The translations under genes were made by a program, and so were the position numbers. Of a stretch of DNA of 64,000 nt, positions 52,593-63,256 are shown one piece after another; the stretch's first letter is position 1; each line of letters starts with the position of its first letter. The stretch comes from Cytobacillus firmus DS1 (lineage in GTDB: Bacteria > Bacillota > Bacilli > Bacillales > Cytobacillaceae): the NCBI RefSeq assembly GCF_000565285.1, contig NZ_APVL01000003.1:248001-312000 (forward strand), in the 5' to 3' direction. The notes beneath the pieces were generated by a model. It searched no databases. It saw only the letters and a program-made list of their open reading frames with translations, and was not told the origin of the DNA.

Positions 52593-53919
52593 TATTCATG
52601 CCCCCTGTCTCATCAAGCGAAATGCTTTTCCATGTTCCTTCATAACGGTAAAACCAGGAAGGCTCCAGACGGATGAAAGTGGTCTGCGCTTCCTTGACCA
52701 GCATCATCTGATACCCCAGTCTTACATCCTCCAGCAATTCCGGATCGAATCCCTCCAGGGCTAACAGGTACTCCATTACCCGATTCCCGGAACTTAGAGT
52801 GACGTCTGTTGGCGTTTCCGTACTCAGGCCAAGCTGGAAGTTGCTTCGAACATACTCATAAATTTCATTTTGCCCCCAAACTTGGCGGATCTCGGATAGT
52901 TTCGGATCATCGCTGAAAATAGGATAACCTGAAGATTCATACATCCGGAATACAACCCGATGGTTCACTTCGTCTATTTCGGCAAATTGGTAATTATCTG
53001 TCCATCCCGAATGGCCATTAATGAAATCAATGCTTCTTTTCAGGAGGTCGCCTGATGGAAAAGCCGGATTATCCCCGGCAGCCGGTTTGATATAACGAAG
53101 GGTATTTTTATCAGAATTCACCCTCAGCAGGCTTAAGGTATCATTATATTCATCCTCTGACTGCTGAAAGCTTTTCTGCACGACACTCGGATCACTGAAC
53201 AGGGCATTTTTGTATTGCTCAGAGTCCAATTTTTTCTCCAAATACTGATATCTCGGCATTTTAGTATCCTGTGCAGGCAGGTAGATGGTTCTTTTATCAG
53301 ATGGCTTGTAAGCGAGATAGGCTCTATATTCCGGATTATACTCCGACAGATTGAAGTATTGGCTCTTGAAATTCTGAATAAAGGAAACAGGCACATGGCT
53401 TCGATAGACCTGCCTGTTATCCAATGAGACAAAATCAACAATTCCTTCTTTTTTTCCCGTTTGCCTGGTATCAATGACAATGTGATCAAATTGAAAATCA
53501 GCGAGATTTTTATCGCCAATTTTGATGACGGATTTGTATAAGTCAATCGGAACAGAATCCGGAAACGCCAGTACCGCTTTTCCTTCATTATGAACAAACG
53601 AAGGAAGAATGCCTGCTTCCTCTGTAATATTTTCAAAGTCAGCAAAATTCCAATCGCTGATTTCTGTTATAACCTTATCAATCTCATCAGGGCTGACTGT
53701 CCCTAAGGTCTGTTTTTCCCCGAGGTGGAATAAAAGCGTGTCCGGTCTTACAATCTGATTGACTTCTTTTTTCTCCGCAATTGTTACTTCCTGAACGGTA
53801 TTTGCTTCTTTTTCAATCCGTTCAAAGTTTGGCTGGTAAGTCCAGAGATTCCAGGTAAGGAGGACACTTGTCACGACTAGAATGGTCAATATGATGGATT
53901 TTATATTTTCATAACTCAT
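52579..53919 (-). CDS. yycH: WalRK regulatory protein YycH
   Basis: The product is 446 residues from the ATG at 53919, which overlaps the walK stop as ATGA. A TTG two codons upstream is in frame. One N-terminal membrane helix (about 7-25) leads to a large extracytoplasmic domain. With YycI it forms a complex that represses WalK. Confidence 0.93.
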   Translation of the reverse strand: MSYENIKSIILTILVVTSVLLTWNLWTYQPNFERIEKEANTVQEVTIAEKKEVNQIVRPDTLLFHLGEKQTLGTVSPDEIDKVITEISDWNFADFENITEEAGILPSFVHNEGKAVLAFPDSVPIDLYKSVIKIGDKNLADFQFDHIVIDTRQTGKKEGIVDFVSLDNRQVYRSHVPVSFIQNFKSQYFNLSEYNPEYRAYLAYKPSDKRTIYLPAQDTKMPRYQYLEKKLDSEQYKNALFSDPSVVQKSFQQSEDEYNDTLSLLRVNSDKNTLRYIKPAAGDNPAFPSGDLLKRSIDFINGHSGWTDNYQFAEIDEVNHRVVFRMYESSGYPIFSDDPKLSEIRQVWGQNEIYEYVRSNFQLGLSTETPTDVTLSSGNRVMEYLLALEGFDPELLEDVRLGYQMMLVKEAQTTFIRLEPSWFYRYEGTWKSISLDETGGMNNGLE

Positions 53920-55745
53920 TCCCAATCATCCTCTTCCGAGCGGACATACGGAAGGCTGAATGAAATCGTTGTCCCTTTCCCTTCTGTACTCGCTGCCCAA
54001 ATTTTCCCGCCATGCGCCTCCACCATTTCTTTTGCAATGGCCAATCCGAGTCCTGTTCCGCCAAGTTTTCTTGTTCGGGCCTTATCCACCCGGTAAAAAC
54101 GCTCAAAAATCTGTTCAATATTTTCTTTTGGAATCCCCACACCCTGGTCTGAAACGCTGACGATAATAAATTCATCTTTTTCCTCAATGCCAAACGTCAC
54201 TTTTCCGCCTTCCGGAGAGTACTTCAGTGCATTTGAGATGATATTGTCCAGCACCTGGGTGAGTTTGTCCTCATCTATTTCCACAAAAGCTGAATGATCC
54301 GGAAGCTTTCTTTCAAACGTAACATTCTGCTGCTTCGTCATTTCAAAACGGTCTATAATTCTATTATAGAAGAAAATGAAATCAATCCAGTCCTTGCTTA
54401 AACGGTAATCCTTGCTGTCCATTTTAGAAAGCTGCAGCAGATCATTAACCAGGCGGATCATCCGCTCTGTTTCATTTTGGGTGACATCCAGGAAGTTCGG
54501 TGCAATCTCCTCATCTTTCCAGGCGCCATCCGCCAGAGCCTCGAGATAGCTTCTCATCGTCGTGAGCGGCGTTCTGAGTTCATGAGATACATTCGCCACA
54601 AATTCGCGGCGTTCCATATCAATTTTCTCCTGCTCGGTGATATCATGCAAAACGGTGATTAAGCCGTTCACAAACCCGGTTTCTTTTTGGATAACCGAGA
54701 AATTCGCACGGAGAATCAGCGTTTTCGTTTTGCTGCTGTAATCCAGGATGACTGAATCCTGCTCGTCTAACAGCTCTTCAAAGGTATAATCCTCTTCAAG
54801 GCCTAAAAGGGATACAATCGGTGAAGACAGGACCGTTTCACGTGAAACATTCAGCATTTTTGCTGCAGGCTCATTAATGAGAATGACACGCCCTTTGCGG
54901 TCAGTTGCAATGACTCCATCCGTCATATAGGAAAGAACAGAGGATAATTTCCGCCGTTCGCCTTCCGTTGTGGCGTGTGCTTCCTGAAGTTTCTTTGTTA
55001 AGCTGTTAAAAGTAATGGCCAGCTGGCCAATTTCGTCATAACCGTACACCTTTACCTTACGGGAGAAGTTCCCTTTTGCCATGGCCAGCGCCTGTTTCCG
55101 CATATCAGAAATCGGGCGTGTTACCGTCTGGGCAAGGAGTATTCCCAGGATCGCTGTGATGGCTAACGCAATGGCTATGCCGGAGGTAAAAATATTATTT
55201 ATCTCCCTCATCTGTTCATAGATGTTTTCTATTTTAGCAACCAGATAGATGGCCCCATTGACTTCCCCATTATTATTTTTTATAGGGGTGACGAGAACCC
55301 AAATCCGCTGCCCCTGGTCAACAAAATCCTCCGTTACCGGCTGTTTCGTGGCGATGGCCATCTTGATCAGGTTATCTGTAGACCTTCCTCCGACAAGTCC
55401 CTGATTATCGGGATCGGAGGTGCCAAGGATCCTCAGTGATTCTCCTTCAATGACACGGACTTCTGATATGTCCGCAGAATTGTAATCACTTAACAGCCTT
55501 CTGATATCCTCTTCCAGGGACGGTGCCTCCTCATCAGGAAGCCTTACCTTGGTCATCTGTTCCTCCACATAATAGCTAAGAAGATTGACCCTCTCCTGAA
55601 TGGCATCTTTGAAATTTTCCTGTAAGGTCGATTCCAGCTGCCTGACAAAGTAGACTCCGATAATCTGCATGGCTACCAGAATGAGAAGAACATAAATGAT
55701 CACAAACTTCAAATGAATGGACCGAAAAAAACCCACCTTTTCCAT
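53916..55745 (-). CDS. walK: Essential sensor histidine kinase WalK (YycG)
   Basis: The protein has 609 residues. Membrane helices at about 12-32 and 183-203 flank an extracytoplasmic Cache/PAS domain. HAMP, a cytosolic PAS, HisKA (V-S-H-E-L-R-T-P-L-T-T-M-R-S-Y-L) and a HATPase (N-A-L-K-Y-S, D-Q-G-V-G-I-P, G-T-G-L-G-L) follow in order. It senses cell-wall state and phosphorylates WalR. The end overlaps yycH, and walR lies 8 bases upstream. Confidence 0.96.
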   Translation of the reverse strand: MEKVGFFRSIHLKFVIIYVLLILVAMQIIGVYFVRQLESTLQENFKDAIQERVNLLSYYVEEQMTKVRLPDEEAPSLEEDIRRLLSDYNSADISEVRVIEGESLRILGTSDPDNQGLVGGRSTDNLIKMAIATKQPVTEDFVDQGQRIWVLVTPIKNNNGEVNGAIYLVAKIENIYEQMREINNIFTSGIAIALAITAILGILLAQTVTRPISDMRKQALAMAKGNFSRKVKVYGYDEIGQLAITFNSLTKKLQEAHATTEGERRKLSSVLSYMTDGVIATDRKGRVILINEPAAKMLNVSRETVLSSPIVSLLGLEEDYTFEELLDEQDSVILDYSSKTKTLILRANFSVIQKETGFVNGLITVLHDITEQEKIDMERREFVANVSHELRTPLTTMRSYLEALADGAWKDEEIAPNFLDVTQNETERMIRLVNDLLQLSKMDSKDYRLSKDWIDFIFFYNRIIDRFEMTKQQNVTFERKLPDHSAFVEIDEDKLTQVLDNIISNALKYSPEGGKVTFGIEEKDEFIIVSVSDQGVGIPKENIEQIFERFYRVDKARTRKLGGTGLGLAIAKEMVEAHGGKIWAASTEGKGTTISFSLPYVRSEEDDWE

Positions 55746-55753
55746 GTACCCTT

Positions 55754-56461
55754 TTACTCCTGCTCAGGATTCCGCAAGTAATAACCGACTCCTCTTCTTG
55801 TCACAATCCATGTCGGGTGGCTTGGATTATCCTCGATTTTCTCCCGCAGTCTCCTGACGGTTACATCAACTGTACGGACATCACCATAATAATCATAGCC
55901 CCATACGGTTTGAAGGAGATGCTCCCTCGTCATGACTTGTCCAATATGTTTGGCCAAATAGTGAAGAAGCTCAAACTCGCGGTGTGTTAATTCAATCGTC
56001 TCGCCGCGCTTGGAAACCACGTAGGCATCCGGATGGATAATCAGTGAACCCACTTCGATTTCGTTGGATTCATCTTCTTCCTCTGCCTTGGAAACCTGCT
56101 GATGGCGCCTCATATTAGCCTTCACGCGGGCAATCAATTCCCTTGTGCTGAACGGCTTTGTAACATAATCATCTGCACCGAGTTCAAGACCCAGAACTTT
56201 ATCGATTTCAGAATCCTTTGCTGTCAGCATAATGATCGGCATATCGTACTTCTTGCGCACTTCGCGGCAAACCTCAATGCCATCCCTCTGTGGAAGCATG
56301 ATATCAAGCAAAATCAAATCCGGCTTGATTTCTTCTACCTTTTCCAGGGCGTCATTGCCGTCATAGGCACACACCACTTCATAGCCTTCTTTTTTTAAAT
56401 TGAACTGCAGAATATCTGCAATTGGTTTCTCATCGTCTACAACCAGAATTTTTTTATCCAT
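55754..56461 (-). CDS. walR: Essential response regulator WalR (YycF)
   Basis: From the ATG at 56461 (AAGGAG six bases upstream) the protein has 235 residues, as in B. subtilis. The frame extension to 56485 is not needed. The receiver domain has the D-D acidic pocket and the phospho-acceptor Asp in L-I-L-L-D-I-M-L-P. The OmpR-type winged helix ends in [12 protein letters not shown]. It controls autolysin and cell-wall genes. It is the first gene of the operon. Confidence 0.97.
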   Translation of the reverse strand: MDKKILVVDDEKPIADILQFNLKKEGYEVVCAYDGNDALEKVEEIKPDLILLDIMLPQRDGIEVCREVRKKYDMPIIMLTAKDSEIDKVLGLELGADDYVTKPFSTRELIARVKANMRRHQQVSKAEEEDESNEIEVGSLIIHPDAYVVSKRGETIELTHREFELLHYLAKHIGQVMTREHLLQTVWGYDYYGDVRTVDVTVRRLREKIEDNPSHPTWIVTRRGVGYYLRNPEQE

Positions 56462-56656
56462 ACCTATCTCCTTTTTCTTGCTCATTTATTTATTTTTTGG
56501 AGCAGTAGAAGTCAGTTTCATGCATATGTTATCTACTTTACTTTACCATGTTAACAGTGAGAATTCACCTATTACGAAAAGCGGGAGCGCCCTGCCTGGC
56601 TCCGACGCACCTCAAGAAGCTGAATGTTTTATTGCTTATTCTTAGTCTTAACCACA

Positions 56657-56689
56657 AAAGTCTCTAGCATGAAAACTAGAGACTTTTTT
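56657..56689 (+). terminator. Plus-strand terminator without an assigned gene
   Basis: AAAGTCTCTAG and CTAGAGACTTT form a strong stem followed by T residues. No plus-strand gene precedes it, so a small RNA from the walR upstream region is possible. Confidence 0.7.
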
Positions 56690-56717
56690 GCGTGTATTAT
56701 TTATTTATCGCAGTCTA

Positions 56718-56788
56718 ACGGGCAGTAAGTCCCCATCTTCAGGTCTCTGAAGTATCAAAGGAGGGCTAGCTGGGGGCAAACTGCCCGT
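56718..56788. repeat. Structured intergenic element with ACGGGCAGT/ACTGCCCGT closing stem
   Basis: A perfect 9-bp closing stem encloses a CCCC/GGGG helix and a CTTCAG-gtct-CTGAAG hairpin, i.e. a multi-helix fold of 71 bases. I have seen similar elements behind genes in related bacilli, but cannot name the family. Confidence 0.55.
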
Positions 56789-56812
56789 AAAGGCCCGATT
56801 GGTTCAACTAAC

Positions 56813-56845
56813 AATCAGTGGGGGAAAGTACTCCCCCCACTGATT
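56813..56845 (-). terminator. Hairpin after the M23 endopeptidase gene
   Basis: AATCAGTGGGGG pairs perfectly with CCCCCACTGATT, seven bases after the stop at 56852. There is no clear T-run; it may belong to the adjacent structured element. Confidence 0.6.
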
Positions 56846-56851
56846 GAAGTT

Positions 56852-58327
56852 TCACTTTATATATTTCAGCGGATCCTGCATTTTACCGTTTTTGTATACT
56901 TCAAAGTGCAGGTGGACACCGGTTGAATCACCAGTAGATCCCATTACGCCGATTTTTGAGCCTTTTGAGACGGTTTGGCCAACGCTGACACTGATGGAAT
57001 CCAGATGGGCATAAATCGTGCGGAAGCCATTGTTATGGTCGATGACGATTTTATTTCCATAGCCGCCATCCATGCCTGCAGATACAACCGTTCCATTGTC
57101 AGCCGCTTTGATCGTGCGGTCGCTCGGTCTTGCAATGTCAATTCCTTTATGCATCTTTCCCCAGCGGTATCCCATTTTACTGGAGATATAGCCGCCGACT
57201 GCCGGATAGGCAAAACTGCCTTCACCGCGGGATGGAATCACCTTTGTTCCCTTGATGACAATTTGCTTCACCGGCTCTTCAAGGATCTTTTCTTCTTTTA
57301 CTTCTTTTTTGACCGTTTGGCCGTTTTCTTCCGTTATCAGGTAAGTAGCAGCGCGAACGCCTTCCTTGCCTTCCTGCTTCACTTTCGTTTCGCCTTTAGG
57401 CATGCTGCTGTCTTCAATTACTTCTTTTTCAAAATCGATTTTTTCTTTTTTGAAAACTTCCTTATCTGCTAACACTTTTACATACGGCTTGTAGACGGTC
57501 ACATTTAATTCCTGTCCTGCCTTAATGACAGAGTCCTTCTTAAGTCCACTGTTCAGTCCGATCAGCTGCTTCATATCGAGGTCATGGGCACTGGCAATAT
57601 TGCTTAATGCATCGCCCTCTTTAACCACATACTTCTTTTCTTCAAGGGTTCCTTTTTGCAGAAGCTTCACAGCCTCTTGTGCACTGATGATCTGTTCCGG
57701 CTTTACAGTTGCTTCTGAGATGGATACATCTTCAGTAAAGCGGACATCTAAAAGACGTGTTTCATCTTCCTTCAGCTGTGGTAAAGGAGTCGAAGAAGAT
57801 GCTTTTCTATCTTCGAGTGCCTTTAAGTCTTTTTCGGATACATAAGACGTCTTGATTTTCTGGAGGGCTGCTTTTGCCTGCTCCTCATTTTCCATATAAG
57901 CGATTTCCTTGCCGCCAATCACTAAAGCAGCTGCTTCAGCATGAACTTCCATCTTGTTTTTCAGGCCATTGACAGCTTCTGATTCATTCACTTGTGAGCT
58001 AAATTCAAAAACCTGCTCGGGAATGAAGGAAAGCTCTGATGCCAGCGCCAGCTTTAATCCCTTATGGGAATCTTCAGCCTCACTGATCTTTTTATCGGCC
58101 AAATCTTCGATGACTTTTTTGTCCGACACTGTTCCAATATATTCGTCACCCATATAGACATAATAAACTGTCACAAGCTTATCATCATTGGCAGAAGCGG
58201 AAATGCCGCCTGCGAATGTTAAAGCCGCCGCTGCAAAGCCGGCCGCAATCGTTCTATTTATAGTTTTCTTAAAGCTTTTCGCTGTAAATTCTGATGATGA
58301 GGTACCTTTTTTCTTCCATTTGAACAT
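56852..58327 (-). CDS. Secreted LysM-G5-M23 peptidoglycan endopeptidase
   Basis: The protein has 491 residues. A signal or anchor helix lies at about 28-48. A LysM domain (Y-V-V-K-E-G-D-A-L-S-N-I-A, about 232-277) binds the wall, a G5-like region follows at about 285-365, and the M23 peptidase domain fills 375-491. Zinc ligands are H and D in M-H-K-G-I-D-I-A and the H-L-H-F-E motif. It should cut peptide cross-links during growth. Its position beside the wal operon and a near WalR box suggest control by WalRK. Confidence 0.92.
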   Translation of the reverse strand: MFKWKKKGTSSSEFTAKSFKKTINRTIAAGFAAAALTFAGGISASANDDKLVTVYYVYMGDEYIGTVSDKKVIEDLADKKISEAEDSHKGLKLALASELSFIPEQVFEFSSQVNESEAVNGLKNKMEVHAEAAALVIGGKEIAYMENEEQAKAALQKIKTSYVSEKDLKALEDRKASSSTPLPQLKEDETRLLDVRFTEDVSISEATVKPEQIISAQEAVKLLQKGTLEEKKYVVKEGDALSNIASAHDLDMKQLIGLNSGLKKDSVIKAGQELNVTVYKPYVKVLADKEVFKKEKIDFEKEVIEDSSMPKGETKVKQEGKEGVRAATYLITEENGQTVKKEVKEEKILEEPVKQIVIKGTKVIPSRGEGSFAYPAVGGYISSKMGYRWGKMHKGIDIARPSDRTIKAADNGTVVSAGMDGGYGNKIVIDHNNGFRTIYAHLDSISVSVGQTVSKGSKIGVMGSTGDSTGVHLHFEVYKNGKMQDPLKYIK

Positions 58328-58694
58328 GGTTACATCCCCCTAGACTACGGTAACAAAGAACACTTTCATATAGTGCTATGTAACTACGAATTTGTGAGTC
58401 TGATTTTTTCACAATATTTACTTTACCATACAGCAAAGCAAATGGATTACGAGACTCAGGAATGTAACAAAAATGTATAATAGCTGACATTTTATGACTT
58501 TTAATGGCAAAGCTAAGGGATGTTTATGTCGAATGAAGGATAGGAAATAATCCCTATTGGCAAGGGGTTTATTAGTGCTGCGAAAAAGGAGGGTGAGCAC
58601 GGATTTTCATTACACAGACTTTTTGCAGAAAAGCGCTTATATTACAGAAATATAACAAAAAGGAGCATGCTTGGTTACATACTCCTTCTTGGGA

Positions 58695-58767
58695 TGGCTC
58701 AGGACGGAATCGAACCGCCGACACAAGGATTTTCAGTCCTTTGCTCTACCGACTGAGCTACTGAGCC
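58695..58767 (-). tRNA. trnF: tRNA-Phe (GAA)
   Basis: A 73-base cloverleaf. The acceptor GGCTCAG pairs with CTGAGCC, the anticodon loop is CTGAAAA with GAA, and the T-arm GGCGGTTCGATTCCGTC is standard. The CCA end is not encoded. It is last in the cluster. Confidence 0.96.
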
Positions 58768-58804
58768 TTATTAAGTTATCTGGGCTTCGTGCAAATTATG
58801 TAAA

Positions 58805-58881
58805 TGGCGGTCCGGACGGGACTCGAACCCGCGACCTCCTGCGTGACAGGCAGGCATTCTAACCAACTGAACTACCGGACC
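58805..58881 (-). tRNA. tRNA-Asp (GTC)
   Basis: A 77-base tRNA including an encoded CCA. The acceptor GGTCCGG/CCGGACC and anticodon loop CTGTCAC (GTC) are clear. It appears nearly identical to the B. subtilis tRNA-Asp I remember. Confidence 0.97.
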
Positions 58882-58942
58882 AAATAATAACCGCCAGCAA
58901 GTAAGCCGGGCTTGCCAGCCTTTTGCTGACGGTTATTTGCCA

Positions 58943-59014
58943 TGACCCCTACGGGATTCGAACCCGTGTTACCGCCGTGAAAGGGCGGTGTCTTAACCGC
59001 TTGACCAAGGGGCC
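58943..59014 (-). tRNA. tRNA-Glu (TTC)
   Basis: A 72-base tRNA. The acceptor GGCCCCT pairs with AGGGGTC (one G-U), and the anticodon loop CTTTCAC contains TTC. CCA is not encoded. Confidence 0.96.
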
Positions 59015-59029
59015 ATAAAAAAGTATAAA

Positions 59030-59105
59030 TGGTGAGCCATGAAGGACTCGAACCTTCGACCCTCTGATTAAAAGTCAGATGCTCTACCGACTGAGCTAAT
59101 GGCTC
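59030..59105 (-). tRNA. tRNA-Lys (TTT)
   Basis: A 76-base tRNA including encoded CCA. The acceptor GAGCCAT/ATGGCTC and anticodon loop CTTTTAA (TTT) are clear. It is the first gene of the Lys-Glu-Asp-Phe cluster, the same order as B. subtilis trnY. Confidence 0.97.
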
Positions 59106-59218
59106 ATACTAAAATTCTGTTTCCTAAAGCCTGACACTGCTAAGTCAGATGTTCCAAAGCCCTGCGTGCTTTGTCACAGATTGCGATTCGGATGAAGCAA
59201 TTCACTGATGCTGCAATC

Positions 59219-59272
59219 TGCTCTACCGACTGAGCTAATGGCTCATACTAAAATTCTGTTTCCTAAAGCCTG
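59219..59272 (-). repeat. Partial duplication of tRNA-Lys 5' part and its leader
   Basis: The 54 bases here are identical to 59080-59133. They comprise the first 26 bases of tRNA-Lys (acceptor strand and D-arm; here 59219-59244) and 28 bases of its leader. The rest of the tRNA is missing, so this is a tRNA pseudogene fragment lying upstream of the intact gene. Confidence 0.93.
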
Positions 59273-59564
59273 TTTCCAAGGTTGCTACCTTGGCGACGCT
59301 TTTTATAATATCATAGAGTTTTATAAAAGCGCAATAGCTTTTTTATAAAAAATTCTTTTTGATTGGAAGACTGCAGCAGGAGGTGTTCGAATGCTAGATT
59401 GCAGCAACTTGGCTGGGATGCACTTTTCCCTAAAAAGAGTATTCTTTTCCCCGGTTTGAGGGTTCTTTTCCCTAATTTATGCGTTCTTTTCCCGGATTAT
59501 GGATTACTTTCCCTAATTCCTGTTGTTTATTCCCCTTTTTAAATTTTTTCTCTATTAAAAACCA

Positions 59565-59690
59565 GCTGTGCCGGGTTCGGACTCAGCACCGGTCATTTTC
59601 TCTTTCTCTGTCTGAACCTGACCCATCTTCAGATTCAAAAACGACAATTCTCCCTCACACTGTCCGAACCCGACCCCAGAATCCACAGCC
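59565..59690. repeat. Intergenic repeat block, third member of the CTGTGTCCGAA family
   Basis: CCGGGTTCGGACTCAGCACC, then CTTTCTCTGTCTGAACCTG and ACTGTCCGAACCCGACC, are degenerate forms of the units at 10.2 and 20.65 kb. The bases from 59273 to 59564 show only T- and C-rich tracts repeating TTCTTTTCCC and no gene. Confidence 0.6.
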
Positions 59691-59716
59691 TCGCCAACTG
59701 CACTGCCTCCCCCCTC

Positions 59717-59752
59717 AAAAAAAGAAAAGCCCCAATCCTATCAGGGCTTTTC
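59717..59752 (-). terminator. Terminator of purA
   Basis: The minus-strand stem AAAAGCCC/GGGCTTTT is followed by CTTTTTTT, ten bases after the purA stop. Confidence 0.88.
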
Positions 59753-59762
59753 CAATCAAGTA

Positions 59763-61085
<1,323 letters not shown>

Positions 61086-61133
61086 TTAAAATTTATTTTC
61101 ATTTTTAATTAAGTAACTTATTTCAACCATCTT

Positions 61134-61162
61134 AGTTTAACAAGGTGATGTGTGATAGTCAA
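61134..61162 (-). promoter_or_regulatory. purA promoter
   Basis: On the minus strand TTGACT (61157-61162) and TAAACT (61134-61139) are 17 bases apart, about 80 bases before the start codon. Confidence 0.8.
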
Positions 61163-61163
61163 T

Positions 61164-61209
61164 AAAACACGAACAATTTTAATAAAAATATGAAAATATG
61201 TTCGTGAAA
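61164..61209 (-). promoter_or_regulatory. PurR operator (two inverted PurBoxes) of purA
   Basis: AAAACACGAACAAT and ATATGTTCGTGAAA are inverted copies with central CGAA/TTCG, separated by about 18 bases and just upstream of the -35. This is the PurBox geometry of Bacillus. Confidence 0.85.
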
Positions 61210-61227
61210 CAATGAAAATATAAATAT

Positions 61228-61261
61228 AAAAAAGAGGACTTGCAAAATGCAGGCCCTCTTT
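61228..61261 (-). terminator. Terminator of dnaB
   Basis: The minus-strand stem AGAGG-TGC/GCA-CCTCT, followed by six T residues, overlaps the dnaB stop. Confidence 0.85.
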
Positions 61262-62624
61262 ATGCACCAGGCGGCGCGAATGAATCATCAAAGCGTTTCT
61301 CTAAGTTTACGAATTTATTATACTCTTTTACGAATGCAAGCTGAACGGTTCCAACCGGGCCGTTACGCTGCTTGGCGATGATGATTTCAATGATGTTTTT
61401 ATCTTCGGATTCTTTGTCATAGTAGTCATCGCGGTATAGGAATGCCACGATATCGGCATCCTGTTCAATACTTCCCGATTCACGGATGTCCGACATCATC
61501 GGTCGCTTATCCTGACGCTGTTCCACACCACGGGAAAGCTGAGACAGGGCGATCACAGGGACCTGTAGTTCACGTGCCAGCTGTTTAAGGGAACGAGAGA
61601 TTTCAGATACTTCCTGCTGGCGGTTTTCTCCTGAACGTCCGCTTCCGAGGATTAATTGCAGGTAGTCGATCAGAATCATGCCAAGCCCATGCTCCTGTTT
61701 CAGACGGCGGCATTTGGAACGGATATCCTGGATGCGGACACCCGGCGTGTCATCGATGAAAATACCTGCATTTGACAGGCTTCCCATCGCCATCGTCAGT
61801 TTTCCCCAGTCCTCATCTGTCAGAGAGCCGGTACGAAGCCTCTGGGCATCAATATTCCCTTCAGCACAGAGAATACGCATGACCAGCTGTTCGGCACCCA
61901 TCTCCAGACTGAAGATCGCAACGTTTTCTCCCGTTTTCGTTGCCACATTTTGCGCGATATTCAGGGCAAAGGCTGTTTTACCTACGGAAGGTCGTGCACC
62001 GACAATGATGAGATCATTTCGCTGGAAGCCGGCTGTCATGCGGTCAAGCTCGGTAAATCCAGTCGCAATCCCTGTAATATCCCCTTTGCGGTTATGCATT
62101 TCCTCGATATTATCGTAGGTTCGCACCAATACATCCTTAATATTATGAAAGGCACCGGCATTTTTGCGCTGTGCCACCTCCATGATATTTTTCTCTGCTT
62201 CCCCCAGCAGAACTTCCACTTCATCCTCGCGCGTATAACCGTCCTGGGCAATGCCCGTCGCCGTCCGGATCAGCCTGCGAAGCAGTGACTTTTCTTCCAC
62301 GATCTTTGCATAGTACTCGATATTCGCCGCTGTCGGAACAGATCCGGCCAGTTCACTTAAATAGCTGACCCCTCCGGTATCCTCCAGCAGTTTTGCTGCA
62401 CTAAGCTCTTCTGTCACGGTCACTAAGTCGACCGCTTTCCCCTGGTCGCTCAGCTTCAGCATTACATTGAAAATCTTCTGGTGGGCCGCACGGTAGAAGT
62501 CTTCAGGTATCAAGATCTCAGATGCTTGTGTAAGAGAGGAGGGTTCAAGAAAGATTGCCCCAAGCACAGCCTGTTCCGCTTCGATATTCTGAGGCGGGAG
62601 CCGATCCGCGAATAAATCACTCAT
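61260..62624 (-). CDS. dnaB: Replicative DNA helicase (DnaB; named DnaC in B. subtilis)
   Basis: From the ATG at 62624 (AAGGAGG nine bases upstream) the product is 454 residues, as in B. subtilis DnaC. The N-terminal helical domain has P-P-Q-N-I-E-A-E-Q-A-V-L-G-A. The RecA-like domain has Walker A (R-P-S-V-G-K-T-A-F) and Walker B (M-I-L-I-D-Y-L-Q-L). It unwinds the fork as a hexamer. It follows rplI behind a terminator. Confidence 0.97.
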   Translation of the reverse strand: MSDLFADRLPPQNIEAEQAVLGAIFLEPSSLTQASEILIPEDFYRAAHQKIFNVMLKLSDQGKAVDLVTVTEELSAAKLLEDTGGVSYLSELAGSVPTAANIEYYAKIVEEKSLLRRLIRTATGIAQDGYTREDEVEVLLGEAEKNIMEVAQRKNAGAFHNIKDVLVRTYDNIEEMHNRKGDITGIATGFTELDRMTAGFQRNDLIIVGARPSVGKTAFALNIAQNVATKTGENVAIFSLEMGAEQLVMRILCAEGNIDAQRLRTGSLTDEDWGKLTMAMGSLSNAGIFIDDTPGVRIQDIRSKCRRLKQEHGLGMILIDYLQLILGSGRSGENRQQEVSEISRSLKQLARELQVPVIALSQLSRGVEQRQDKRPMMSDIRESGSIEQDADIVAFLYRDDYYDKESEDKNIIEIIIAKQRNGPVGTVQLAFVKEYNKFVNLEKRFDDSFAPPGA

Positions 62625-62694
62625 CTCATTAAACCTCCTTAAAATAAACATTGAGCAAATCTATATTTATATAAAAATCCTTTATAATCCCTTT

Positions 62695-62730
62695 AAAAAA
62701 TGTGACCAGCAAATACTGATCACATTTTTA
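62695..62730 (-). terminator. Terminator of rplI
   Basis: AAAATGTGA-CAG pairs with CTG-TCACATTTT, followed by T residues on the minus strand. Confidence 0.88.
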
Positions 62731-62809
62731 ATCAACCCTTTTATTTTAACATGTTTATCGGCAAAAGCCACTTCCAATATTAGTTTATCCCACTAATTGA
62801 AGCTTAACT

Positions 62810-63256
62810 TTATGCTTCTTTTACATGTACGTTTAATGTTGCTGTTACTTCAGTATGAAGCTTGACTGGAACCTTTGTGTATCCAAGCGTGCGGATCGCG
62901 TCTTCCATTTCGATTTTGCGTTTGTCGATTTTGATGCTGTGCTTCTTTTGAAGCTCTTCAGCAATTTGCTTGCTTGTGATGGAGCCGAACAGACGGCCGC
63001 CCTCACCTGATTTCGCAGTAAATTCAACTGTCAGTTTTTCAAGTGTTTCTTTCAGTTTTTTTGCATCCGCAAGCTCTTCAGCAGCAAGCTTTTCTTCTTT
63101 CTTCTTTTGGGCATTCAGGCTGCTGATGCTCGATTGGTTTGCTTCGACAGCAAGCCCTTGCTTGATTAAAAAGTTATGTGCGTAGCCATCTGCTACATTT
63201 TTTACTTCGCCTTTTTTCCCTTTGCCTTTAACGTCTTTTAAAAAGATTACTTTCAT
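62810..63256 (-). CDS. rplI: 50S ribosomal protein L9
   Basis: At 148 residues it has the normal length. The N-terminal RNA-binding part is [16 protein letters not shown], followed by the signature G-Y-A-H-N-F-L-I. A long linker helix leads to the C-terminal domain with G-R-L-F-G-S-I-T. It overlaps gdpP by 4 bases (ATGA). Confidence 0.98.
   Translation of the reverse strand: MKVIFLKDVKGKGKKGEVKNVADGYAHNFLIKQGLAVEANQSSISSLNAQKKKEEKLAAEELADAKKLKETLEKLTVEFTAKSGEGGRLFGSITSKQIAEELQKKHSIKIDKRKIEMEDAIRTLGYTKVPVKLHTEVTATLNVHVKEA

Noticed and set aside
58671-58862. ORF of 63 codons across the tRNA genes
   Set aside because: It is an antisense reading of tRNA-Phe and tRNA-Asp, a common false call.
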